From: Anastrepha obliqua
Taxonomy: Eukaryota; Arthropoda; Insecta; Diptera; Tephritidae
NCBI RefSeq assembly: GCF_027943255.1
Contig: NC_072893.1
Coordinates: 115,629,784 to 115,693,783 of the forward strand
Direction: 5' to 3'
Length of the DNA stretch: 64,000 nt
This document shows positions 10,791 to 22,847 of the stretch, one piece after another; position 1 is the first letter of the stretch, and each line of letters opens with the position of its first letter. The position numbers and the translations under genes are program-made. The notes under the pieces were generated by a model. That model worked only from the letters and a program-made list of their open reading frames with translations, ran no database searches and was not told the origin of the DNA.

Positions 10791-13530
10791 TTTTTAAAAA
10801 GTAAGAAAAAATAATAGCAAAGATTTCTTTCACAAATTATAAAAAAATAATAAATTTCAAAAAAATGTTATTAAACTGTTCATAGGTTCATCCCATGACT
10901 ATCCCTTAAAAATATCGCTACCATAATCGTAAAAATAGTAAATAATAATAATAGTAAAAATTTCACTCGCAAAATATAGGAAAAAAATACATTTAAAAAA
11001 CAAAATTAAAACTAAAAATGGCTGATATTAAATTCAACGAATAGTAATAAAAATTTACTTCACAAAAAAAAATTTAAATAAAATTATAACCAAAAGTTTT
11101 CCGAATTCTGTTCTTCGATTTAATTCCCTAACATGCACACATTTTCACAAAAACACTTCTAACTTCACAACAACTTTTTTAAAATCTCCTGAAAATTTCA
11201 CTCAAGAATCGAAACAATGCTATAACTAATTAAATCACAAAAAAAGTTGCGCTAGCCCCCTTACACAGTAAGCTAATAACGAAATCTAAAAATAGCAACC
11301 CTACAACAATACCAAGTGCAAGTAACTCTACACCGCTAGCAAGTGTCCTAGCAACATTGTTGTCGCGTCAGAGTCTGAGGTGGCGGTCTTTTGCGGCTGC
11401 TGCATTTAATCTGTAAGTCATCAACCGCAGTCACCCCGCCGGTTTAATAGACCGTAATTAAAAGGGATAACGTAAAAATGCGACACTGTACTCGCACTCT
11501 GACCGCCAACACTAGCCACATAAAAATGATGAAAATGACGCGGAAATCCTGAGACGCCGCTCGCCGAACAAAAACAAAAATCTACGCAGTAATGAGGGAG
11601 AAGTGCTTGGAAAAAAGAATGAATTAAAGGAATATTGTAGCCAAAGACATTTGAATGCAGTAAAATGACAAAATAATTTGAGTACACGCACACAAGCGCA
11701 CGCACAAGTAGAGATTTTTCTCCACTTGCAATTGAATACTCGTAAGCAGACTTGGCTGACTTACAAGTTGTAGCGCTGCCTTTTTGCTGGGCTATAATGT
11801 TCAATTGCAGGCAAATTACGAGTATTGACTGGCGCTGCTGCGCGGACGAGCGGCCAAATTGAACTTAGTGGCAGTGAAGGCAGAAAACGACCGAAACCGA
11901 ACCAATTAATTAATTTCGAAATGGCGCGATTGTGATGTGAATATAAGTAATTTGTATATCTACCGTACGGTGGAACGCATTCGTGCTGAAGTTCTTCGAT
12001 TTGTTTGCAGCAAACTTCCTTGCGCGTTGGTGGTGATTTTTTCGCCGCTATTTGATGAACAATAATTGCTGCCTAGCAATTAATATAATCTGCTGTCGTT
12101 GATTTTGATGATTTTTATGATTTTTCGCCTACCCATCTCAGAATGATTTCTTTTCACTTAGACGATTTTGAAGTTAATGCAATTTTAAGTAGCGTTAAAT
12201 TTTTATAGGTGGATTTTGTGGGCATAAAAATCATTTGGAAAATGCATTAGCGGAAATTTTTGAAGTGGAGTAGAGAATTTGTGTAGAGTTGTGAAACATT
12301 GATTAGAATTGAAAATATCGATTGCTCTGCTGTAAAGAAATATTTTTTTACTCGTGAAAAAGTGGCATGGTTTTCTTTAAAGATCTTTAATTTGTACTCA
12401 TTTGCTTAAATCTACTCAAATTCGTGCTCCATTCACTTACTCATTACCTCTTACTCCCCACTCACACTTTCACTCACATTCCCCTCACTAGCCAACCGCC
12501 CTCATATCCCCACTTGCCTTCCCACTCATTTTCAAATTTCCACTCACACTCCCACTCACCCACTCATCTCACATCCTATAATTTCCTTTAATTACTCTGC
12601 CTTACCTACACTCCTTGCCCAGTGGCCGCACAAAATCTTCTATCAAAATCGATAAAGTCCAATTTCTTTCGTTGCGCCTTCAAGCGTTAGGTAATTTCTT
12701 GCTTCGCTTGTGTAGTAATAAACGACAATCCAATTAGTTGTCTCGCAATCATCTTTACAGGCACACCAACTTGAACATGCATGCACACATACATACATAC
12801 ATTCGTATATGTTTGCATTGAAATAGCTTTGCGCCCAATACGTTTCATCTTGGTATTTGGCGCAGGCCAGCAAGTTGTTATTAGTCGCCAGTCGGCAATC
12901 AAATTAGACGATTTTCCAAAACACTTTGAACGGCACACACACACATACACATACACAAATACCATACATTCGTCGCAGAAGTTAGCTGGCTTACATTTTT
13001 GCTCTTTGCAATTGATTTCTGTACAACTTTGTCCCTCCCCTCTTCCCTCTTACTCTGCGCCGCTCTGTTTGACTCAATTTGCACAGTCTTCCTTTAATAT
13101 TGTACTTTTTTGCGTCTAAATTATTTGGCACTGCTGCTTCTTTATGGCCGCTGGAATCTGCTATAGTTGTGTGGGTGGAAGGAGTAAACAGGTGCCAATT
13201 TCAAAAAGTATAAAATGTAATTACTGACTTCACAAATTATTAGGTTAGGTCATGGCAGTTGTTGCTCTCCGGAAGTTGGCAAAAGGCAAACCTAATAAAA
13301 TTGTTGAAATTAATCAAGAAATATATTTTTGTCACCTGCAAAAAAAACTGCATATCTACCCTAACCCTTTTGCTACTGCTCGCGCACACACAACCGGCAA
13401 ATCACGTCGATCAACGAAGATATTGCCTCTTTTAGGCTTAAGTTTACTCCTAAGCGATTCAATAAATTAAACCTTAATTTTCAAAGAAAAACAAACCTGT
13501 GAAAATAATTATGCTGATAATGAGTTGCAC
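10791..13530. other. cut intron, including a more G+C-rich unique island
   Basis: About 10800-11250 is A-rich. About 11340-12120 is clearly richer in G+C, with unique words such as GGTGGCGGTCTTTTGC and GGCGCTGCTGCGCGGACG, and no convincing protein; it is a reasonable place to look for a conserved enhancer. About 12420-12600 is a pyrimidine tract built from CACTC/CCACTC words. Several short open frames here lack protein-like content. Confidence 0.4.
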
Positions 13531-13531
13531 A

Positions 13532-14720
13532 CAAAAAATCACTCAAGCAAAAAACTCTAAAATCTATCATATTTTTCAACTTTAAGTCTTATAAAGTATA
13601 AATAAATAAATAAAAAATTGATGAACAAAGAAAAGTCAAATAAAAAAGCTCTAATTCTAATCTGGCTTACCGAGCACTCTGCCACTTCTAATAGTCCTAC
13701 AAATCATAAAGAAATTGTCACTCAAAAAATTAATAACAAAATAAATAAATAATCAAGTTGAATAAATTTAATGCAAATTTAAGGCGAAAAAGTATGAAAA
13801 ATGCTCAAAAATATTCAAAAATAATTCTTATAGTTTTACAAATAATTCAATAAAATGTCAATAAGAACTCGGTTTGAGCGGTTCTAACTAAAGTACAAAG
13901 AAAAATGCCACTCAAAAAGTAGGAGTCTTATAAATGCTGAAGGAAGAAATAGTTACTAAAAATTGTTAAATAATAACTCATCCTGAGTAGCTACAATGCA
14001 CTTTTCATAGAAAAACTAAAAATGCCACACAAACAACGTTCAGGAGACATTTAAATTTCATCGCTCACTCTGACGAAGAAGGAAAAAAATTGCTCAAAAA
14101 ATTTCAATAGTAAATCTAAGAGTTGTTTAAATGACAAATAAAGGAGAAATTCACTAAAAAAATGTATAGTAACTCAAATTGAGTAGCTTCAACGCGCTTT
14201 TCGACAAAAGAAAAGAGGGATCACTCAAAAAAGCTCAGTAGTAATTACAATTTCATCGCTCACTCTGACGAAGACGTAATATAAGAAGAAGAAATAATAA
14301 CTCAGATTGTGTGGCTTCAGCGCACTACCTGATGAAAAATGATACTGATCATGCGAAAAAATTCAGTACAATTTTTTATTTCATCGCTCACTCTGACGAA
14401 GAAGGAAAAAGTTGCTCAAAAAATTTCAAGAATGAATCTAAATGATAAATAATGAAAACAGCTGCTAAAAATATTAAGTAATAACTCAAATCAAGTGCCT
14501 CTAATTCGCCCATTAACGAAAAATGAAACAAGTCACTCAAAAAAACTCAGTAAAAACTCGAACAGTCTTAAAAATTACAATAAACAAATCCGTAAGCACT
14601 CAAAAAAATTAAGTAATAACTCGGTTTAAGCGGTTATAAGGCACTCATTGAAGAGCAAAGAAAATAATCACTCAAAAGAGTGTCTAAAGTTATACTCCTG
14701 AACTTTAAATGATAAATTAA
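13532..14720. repeat. Diverged tandem array with ACTCAAAAAA and AATAACTC cores
   Basis: CACTCAAAAAA or close variants recur (near 13718, 13905, 14220, 14533, 14597, 14670; GCTCAAAAA near 13803, 14091 and 14413), usually followed 8-15 bp on by CAGTAATAACTC or similar. A longer linked word, TCATCGCTCACTCTGACGAA, occurs three times (about 14058, 14252, 14380). GAGTAGCTTCAACGCG-type words follow AATAACTC in several units. Spacing is irregular, about 60-120 bp. Read as a locally amplified, decayed long-period repeat. Confidence 0.7.
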
Positions 14721-15050
14721 GAAACAGGCTCATATAAGTGCAATTTTTCAATTTCCGAAGTTTTAGTCAAAATGCGATTTCCAAGCCAGTCAAAACTTGC
14801 ACTTAATTATAGTGAAATTGACTGGGCACAGCCCATGCAAAACAAAAACAAAAAAAAAACTAAAACAGAAAAGGCATCAAAAGTTCTAAAATTCCGATTA
14901 AAAAGAGTCCAATTTTTTTTTTAAATCTTTTGAACTTTATTTTTATTTCACACAAAGCGTCAAACTTGGATTTAAAGCAGTAAAAACTAGTCAAAATGCT
15001 GAAATGCTATATTTTTTCGCGGGCTGTAGTGGCCTGCAGTGTCAAATCAC
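14721..15050. other. cut intron, A-rich unique sequence
   Basis: A-rich sequence with runs of A and T near 14845 and 14915. No recognisable feature. Confidence 0.4.
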
Positions 15051-15400
15051 AAAAATTACGCATCAAATAATGTCAACGATTTACCTTCATATAACCTACC
15101 TACCTAGGTAAAATGATTGAAGTACCACACTGGCACTCCTCAAGTAGCACTAAAGCGCCGTTTTGATACCATTATGAGACCTCCAACAGGCAGATATCTA
15201 CAGACAGCCAGAGCGCTGTTGAAGTAATGGCGAAAGTTGGTGGGACATATGTTAGAGCTGCCAAAGAAAAGAGCAGCCAGTGGACTGAGTGGTCTAGCAG
15301 ATAAGATAAAGTGCTCAGTAGTCTCCTACTCTGAAAGATCCCCCCACAACCTCTGTCGATCAGTACATTTTCTACTTGTAGTTCAAAATGTAGTGAAAAA
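15051..15400 (+). repeat. Possible dispersed-repeat remnant, unclassified
   Basis: This block is G+C-richer than its surroundings, with words such as CGCCGTTTTGATACCATTAT, CAGACAGCCAGAGCGCTGTT, AATGGCGAAAGTTGGTGGGA and ATCCCCCCACAACCT. Its composition looks like an old transposable-element piece rather than intron background. I cannot name the family with confidence; the longest open frame (61 codons) is not recognisable. Confidence 0.35.
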
Positions 15401-18400
15401 AATAACAGAAAAGTGGAAGTGACAAATTAAGAATTAATTTTTTCCGATGCATACAGTATTTTTTTGCTTACCTGCTTTTGGGAACCAACTAGAAGATAGG
15501 AGAGCAAGCATATAAATATGAAAATTACTCTGCAAATAAAAAATGTTGAGCAGTTTTCTTGTGTTAAAAAATAGTGAGAAGAATGAAAAAAATATCCTTT
15601 GCAAATGCCCCCCCAATTCGACGCCTACCAAGCCACTCGACGTCGGTCATTGCGAATTTCTTGTGATTATGTAACACTCGTTCACGCTAAATAAGTAGCA
15701 TTATTGCATACATTGGCATTTTATATGCTTTTACAAATAATTATTGGTTTCAAACACCTTTTACACGGTAACATTTTTTTGCTTTCTACTTCACACTCTG
15801 CCCTACTCAAAGCCTCTGTAATAAAATTTACTCGAAATAATCCTAGAAAATCAATAGTGGGCAAAGGGAGTTTTATTTATGGTGTAGAAAAACCACACCT
15901 ACTGCAAATTTAAATACAAGCATATGCATGTATGAGAGTATGCATGAAAATCTCAGCACATTTACATACACACACATATGCGTTTTTCTTCTTTTTTTTA
16001 ACTAATATGCATATGTAAATTCCAACAAAAAGGGGGGAAAAACTATGCGCGACTAACGAAATCCCCAATCTAAGTGGCGCAAAATCACGTTCATAGAAAA
16101 ACATACACACATACATGCAAGGGCATATGTGTGCACACATAAATTCGTTTGTAAATTTGTAAATAAAGTGAAGTATAACTAACAATTTGCATGTTTAAAG
16201 GCATTTTATTATATTTTAGCAAATCAAATGAGCGAATGCAATTTTCAAACAAATAACAATTTTGAATTGAGCACATAAATAACCACAACAACAACAGCAA
16301 CAGCAGCAAATATTATAGAAATAAAAGTTGAGATTATGAATCGAAAAAAACAATCAAGTGAATTTAATGCAAAAACAAAAGCCATCAAGCCATAAAACAC
16401 GACAAGTCGAACGCGTAAACGAGTTTTGCAGCAGATAGAGCTCTTACACACACACACATACACACACGTGTACGTGACGCTTAAATGCCACAAGTTTCGA
16501 TAGATTTACTACCACGCAGCCGTCTATGCGAGCGCTTAATGCGACTCCTGTCAATCAGCGACGCATGCAAAACAACACTTAATATGAAATTAATAAAACA
16601 AAATGCGATTGTCATACATATAGTACACACATACATTTGCATATAACTACAGTTTTTTTTTGTCTGTTTCACCTTTTAAATCGGCAACTTCTCACAACTT
16701 TGTTGACAGCAAATGTCATACAGCGTGAAGAAATCAATAAAATTTAGCGACAAATTTGTTGAGCTGCAACAAATGAACAAATAAGAGATAGATAGAGAGC
16801 GGAGAGTATTCGGTCGGAGGAAAGTAACAGCGCGTAGGAACGGAGTTACAAGTCAATTAATTTTGCAAAAATTGGCAAACACAAATCATGTCAAAAAATG
16901 TGGAAAAAAAAGTTACAAAAAATAATGAAATATCATATGGCGAAATAAATTACTTCACTTTTACATATAATATTTCAAGCAGACTCGTTTGTATGTATAT
17001 ATGTATGTATGTAGGTATATGCTGAGAACCTTCTTCTAGTTAGCAGAGGCTTCATTACGAACTCTTTATTATTCAATAAACTAAAAATACGAAAAACTCA
17101 AAAAATCGAAAAATAAAATCGAAGCCTATGCGTACGTCTGCTTCCTGCTCTTTTCTTCCAATTGCCATATGAATCGAAGCGTCGCAATCAAAGGAAATGA
17201 CTGTAAATAGGCTCTCTAGCGACAGTTGGCAGTCGGCTTCTTTGATGTAAGCTAAGTGTGCGCCGTTTTACTTACACATTACATATGCTTGTAAATGTGT
17301 GTATGTATATTGGTATATATTTTTATATGTATAGTATACGCTGCAGTTAAACCAACTAGTTTTGCACTACTTCACTAAGCACCAGTTTGCTTTGCAGTTG
17401 AACTAGTTCAACTGCTTGATTTTTCCAATGGTTCTCATGTAAATAGCAACTGGTATTTTTAACAAGGTGATGCCCTAAGAAATGCCAATTATCAGTCTCT
17501 ACACCAGTTTCATACTAGTTAAGGAACTAGTCAGCCTCTGCATCAGCCGCATATAAGTTAACGAATTAGTTCGAAATGCACCAAAGAAGCAAATGGTTGA
17601 CTGCATCAACATTTATATTTATCTAATCCTAATTTCATGCATTCTTGATGTTAGAAGCATTTCTATTTTTTATTTCTATTTATAGTAGCAAAAAAATCTT
17701 TATTTTGCATACACCTCGAATAGGTCAATTTGCAACTAATTCATTTCTAATCACTCACGAACTAGTTGGTAATACTAATTCTTCCATCAAATGGCAATTC
17801 CTTAACCAAAATATTTGCTGGGTAGTTTGGCTTTTCATTGAAGGGTATTTATAGGGTGTTTTTTTAAGAGTTAAACTAAGAAACTTAAGAAAACTTACAA
17901 TAATGCTCCTCTTGTTCATGCTTTAAGTGAATTTGATTTCATCTCGGGTTCTATCCAACTAAATTTTTCTGGTCCGAAAAGTGTATTTTTAATTACTTAT
18001 ATTTTATGTTTGAGGTATTTTAGTCATGTTCGATAGTTATTGTACTTATCGTTGAAATAAGTATAGTTAAAACTTGAGTTTATAAACTAAATGAATAAAT
18101 GAATAATACAAAACAGAAATATTGTTGGAATGATTTTTTTTTAATTATCTGGTGGATAATTTCATGGCATTTAATTTTTGAATATGACATCCGTCATATG
18201 TCCGTCGCGGCTACGAGTTACTTTACCTTACCAGGTGCAAGAAAACTAAAAATTGTATTTAATTTTTTTTTCGTCTGATTTCTTGTCATATAAAAATTAT
18301 AATGTAAAAAATGATATTTACTTATTTATTTATCAAACGTGACTCAAAACCTTGGACTCAAATTTATTACACATTTTTTTATAGTGTTTTTCTCAAACCT

Positions 18401-18560
18401 TATATAAGTCGAAAAGTACTAATATTTATTACTCTTCTGCTATACAAATATTTAAAATTTTTATTTTCTCACTTAACTGATTTGTGCAAGAAATTTAAAT
18501 TTCAGTAAACGCGAAAGCTCGAAATTTCAATTGATTTGTCATGTAAAAAATTGTGTCAAT
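15401..18560. other. cut intron, unique A+T-rich segment with an ACTAGT-rich stretch
   Basis: Microsatellite-type CATA/CACA tracts (15920-16160, 16440-16470) and a CAACAG run (about 16285-16307). From 17340 to 17790 the words AACTAGTT, CTAGTT and ACCAGTTT recur. No gene recognised. Confidence 0.45.
17394..17415. repeat. Perfect 22-bp palindrome centred on ACTAGT
   Basis: AGTTGAACTAGTTCAACT with two further matching bases on each side is a perfect palindrome with no loop. The arms contain CAGTTG/CAACTG, which fit the CANNTG E-box form. It is the most symmetrical of several ACTAGT-containing words between 17350 and 17770. Confidence 0.65.
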
Positions 18561-18569
18561 CTTCAAACC

Positions 18570-19560
18570 GATTATTTGTTCTTTCGAAAATAAATTAAAG
18601 TTACAATATTTGCCCCAAAAATATTTAAAGTTTTTATTTGCAAAAGTAAAAAAAGAAAAATTATAATTTTTTTAGATGCTACAGAATTTTTTTCATATAA
18701 AAAATGTTGTTATTCTCAAACCAATTCTGTGTTACAAGATTTGTTCGAAAGTAAATAGAAAAGTTACAATATTTGCGCACTATCAAACAGACCATCAGAT
18801 AAGCTCTCATGGTGCATCGGCCTGTTACAAAAGTTTTTTGTTTTGTTCTTACGTCGGAATATAATTAAACTGACAGTGTGTGCTCTTCCAATATACTATT
18901 TCATGAGCCAGTTGAGAACAAAAGTTACAATATTTGAAACTTTTCAGCGCCAAAATTAGTTCAAATTTTTAATTTCACAGTTAAATTATATAAAAAAAAT
19001 TATAGATATTTATTTCATATAAATTTGTTTAATTACTTTGTTTTCAATAAATTCGAAGACATTTTTCACTTAGTTAACTTTTTAGCCTTCAAATAATTCA
19101 AGTTTTAATTTGAAAATTAAATAATTTTTCCAAAAAAAACTGTTTATTCAAATTTTTTTTTTAATACGATTTTTCATTATTTTGTTTTATTTTTTTTAGA
19201 TTCCAAAGAAAATCAAAATATCAATAAATGTGAAGTTACAATATTCCATAAAATTATTATTCAGGTTCAATGAAAATAAATAACTGATTTAATTTACAAA
19301 TTTTAATAATTCTGCAAATCAATTCTTTGTTACAAGATTTTTCGACAATAAGTCAAAATATTGCAATACTTACAAGCTTTTTAGCTCCAAAATTATTTAG
19401 AATTATCATTTTCAAAATTAAATAATTTTTCCAAGAAAAAAGGGTGTAATTTTTTAAAAATTTGGTGATAAATTTTTCAATATATTGTTTTTTCTTAAAT
19501 TCCAGGAAAACTCAAAATATCACTAAATACGAAATTACGATATTACGAAATTGACCACCA
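18570..19560. repeat. ~150-bp-period array with TTACAATATTTG core
   Basis: GTTACAATATTTG or GTTACAATATT recurs near 18600, 18763, 18924 and 19236, with weaker forms near 19365 and 19535. It is linked downstream to CCAAAATTATTTAA/CAAATAATTCAAG and AAATTAAATAATTTTTCCAA (19115 and 19420), and upstream to TTGTTACAAGATTTTTCG-type words. Spacing is roughly 135-165 bp. Copies are strongly diverged, and the surrounding A/T background makes the ends soft. Confidence 0.6.
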
Positions 19561-22500
19561 AGATCAAAGAAAGCTAAACATTTTAATTGATTTAATATTA
19601 TAATTTTTTTTTTTCAATAAAAAAATTTAATTCTTTACATCGAATTTTTTTACAAAATTTTTCCGGCAGCGAAAATAAATTATTGCACAATTTATAACTT
19701 TTAAACTTGTTTTTTACAAATTTTACTAAAAATATTAGGTATTTTACAATATTTCGTTTAATTTTTAATTTTAATTTTTAAAATTCAATAATTTTTATAA
19801 AAAAAATTTATTAATTTTGCCATTGTTTAAAAAGCATGTATAGTAATTTTTTCATTATTTTTTTTTTAAGTTACTCAGGCAATTCAAATATCATATAAAT
19901 ATCTGGTATAGTTTTATCCATTATCACACACTGTTCTTAACTAAGAATAGTCAAACTGAAATATTTTGAGAAAACGCGAATAAAACTACATTTACCATTG
20001 CATATTGTCTATAAAATTTGATAGTCCATATTTTTTTGGAACATTTTGAGCATCCATCAATCCTGCAAATTAAGTTTTCTTCAGATTAAAAAAAGGTCTC
20101 AAAATTACCCACACGGCCAAAAAATATTTTATTAAAGATTTTTGAAGACAATATTAAGGCAATTGTAATTTATAATATAACAAATTAACAAATTTCAAGT
20201 TTTTACAAATAATTTCAATCAACTTGGACCAAATTAGGAGCATTTCAATACACTGCTGAGAAATTGTGACACTGCAAAGAAATTTAGGGGCAAAGTAGCG
20301 AGTGTTCCTATATTCTAAAGCTCTTTCTCTTTCTTAAAATCCATACCATATTTTGGTATTTGTATAAAAAAATGTCTATTATTTTTATTAAAAATATTTA
20401 CTATTTTTATTAAATTTTTTTAATGTTTTCATTAAAGTTTTTTATTATTTATTATTTTTGATTAATTTTTTTTATTCGCTAATATTTACTCTAAGTGTGT
20501 TTGATAGTTTAAGATACTAATATATTATTAAAATTTTTTTTCGTATAAGACACTTAACTATTTAATATATATAAAAATATTAATTTCATATTTTCTCTTT
20601 TTTAATTTCAGGTATGTAAAGTAACTAAAATGAATCTCTAAAATTACGCCGTAAGTATGTATGTATATTTTATGAATAAAAAAATATACAAAAAAAAAAA
20701 TTAGCCAAATATTACTTGCTTGTGGGAAACAGTAATTTTCATTTTTTTGTTCTAGTCGTACATACATCTCGATAGTCAAATTCATTAACTTTGCAAGTGG
20801 TAGTAAGAAGGAAATAATAATAATAAAAACTAGTGAGGTTAATTTAGCTTTAGTGAGCTTTTACGCTCTTGAGAGGCTCTTAGCGTGCTACTAAGACTTA
20901 ATTTTTAAACCGTAAAAAGCCAGTAGTCGCCAACTTATGGAGTATCTTTTTATGGTTTGAAGTTACATCGCCAAAAAATTCATACAACACTGCTGCAGCT
21001 CACCACACAAGACCCTGCGATGTGCATAAGCTGCCCTTTTCCAAATAATCTTACACCTCTTTCAATATTCATCTCTCACTCTCTCTTCCTCATATTTCAT
21101 CTTTTTTACCTTTGATTGTCATAAACATCAATATATTTAGTATATTAGTCACTTTTCGACAAAGAAGGCGCACACCTCCCACGAAGCGCTTAGCATTCAC
21201 CATATAGCAATTTTGTACCATTCATATTTTCCAATACTTCAGCTTTGCCATAAATTTCACTTAATGCCATTTACAACGACTGTCAGTTGTGCCACTTCAT
21301 TAGACATGGCAGCAAAGCAAAATGGACCAAAAAAAAAGGGAGCAAAAGAAAAGCAAGCCTCGAAGATAAAACAAAAATACAAGTCAGCCTATAAGTCATC
21401 ATTCGCCATTAACGCGAAAGATAGATGAGCATCAGTCGAGCGTCCAGTCGGGCAGAGATGTATGACAACTCCTTTCAGATTTTTTTTTACTCTCGCTGAG
21501 CACAACGTAGAGTGTGATTTTATAATGTTCTTTCTAAGAGAAAGCATTTTGAGCTGCCTTATTGCTTGCTACTACACAAGATGCACCTCAATGCCACTTA
21601 TTGCAGGCAGTTGGCGAAATTTGTTTTATTTGTCGATTTTTACTTTTCATTTTTTTTTTTTTTTTCTTGTGTATGCACAATGTGGCGAAATATGATTAAT
21701 TCGTAAGCAAGAAAAGGCACTTATGTGCATATGGACGATGAGAAGGGTAATCAGAATTAACAAGAATGGCGAAAATAGTGCCTAAAAACAATATGACGCC
21801 GCGAAGTATGCAATGCTGCTTTCAAAGTTTTTTATTCATGGATAACTTTTTTCCTTGTTTTTAGCTTTTGGGCTAGACATGCAAATAGTGATCGTGGGGA
21901 AGAGAAAGGCTTACAGAATAGTTTTAAAAATATTATATTTTATGCTAAACTGCATGTCTGAAACGAAAAGCGCAGAAAGAAGTCAACATTTTGTCTTTTG
22001 TCTAAAAATTTAATTTTTTTAATTTTTTTTAGATACATTTAACAAAGCCTAAGTACCTTAGAATTAAGCAAAAAGAAAATAAAGAATGTGAAAATATTTG
22101 AAAAATCGACTATCAAGCTTTGCATATTTCCAGGGGCCCACAAATATGATGATTCCTTTCTTTTCCTCTTTTTACACTATAAAAAAATATGTAAGCTCAT
22201 AAAAGTATTTAATAATATAAAAAGTAAGTAGAATAGGATAGGCAGAACTCGAGGCTTCAATATTTTATTTTATTTTTTTAAATTAATGCAAGTTGCGGTG
22301 AAAAAAGTGTATGAACTTCTTTAATTTGAATCTTCACTTGATTAGATAAGAATAAAAATTTTTAATACAAAACCACATGCACCTTAAATTTTGTTTTAAA
22401 TTGCATATATTTAGGAGCTTATCGGAAAACTTTAAACTTCCAACAAAAATGTAGTTTTATACAAATAAATGAGTCAAAAATTATAGTTTCGAAAAAATTT

Positions 22501-22640
22501 ATTCAAGATCGGTATCAAAAATATGCATATGTCAATTAATTGCATAATTTTAGGCGCTGATAAGCGCTCATTTTTTTATCATTTGGTACCCACAAGAAAC
22601 AGTTATAGGCAAATAAGCTGAGTATTAAAAACTAAAATAC
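19561..22640. other. cut intron, A/T-rich segment
   Basis: Long A and T runs and TTTTTATTA simple sequence (20360-20480). No gene recognised; 20830-21480 is a somewhat more complex unique patch. Confidence 0.45.
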
Positions 22641-22847
22641 TTAACCCCTTAACCTACGATTCAAATTCGAAAATGTTGGGCCGAAATCGCATTCAAGCTC
22701 GCACAGTTTTTTTAAATCATCTAGTTTTACTCCACACCATGGCACACGTAATATTCATTTCTGGCCTGATCACCGTATGCGGGCTATGCCCGTAATATTT
22801 ACGTTTAGCCCGAACATCGTGAGCGTCATTATAGGTTATGGGGTTAA
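22641..22847. mobile_element. piggyBac-type MITE with TTAA target duplication
   Basis: The segment is bounded by TTAA on both sides. The left end reads CCCCTTAACCTA after TTAA; the right end read inward reads CCCCATAACCTA. That is 11 of 12 matching terminal bases with C-rich tips, as in piggyBac-like elements, which insert at TTAA. The ~199-bp interior has no coding capacity, so it is a non-autonomous relic. Confidence 0.6.

Noticed and set aside
13238..13251. TTAGGTTAGGT as a telomere-like or regulatory repeat
   Set aside because: Only about two units, and similar short AACCTAAC words near 5841 and 42890 are common in dipteran DNA.
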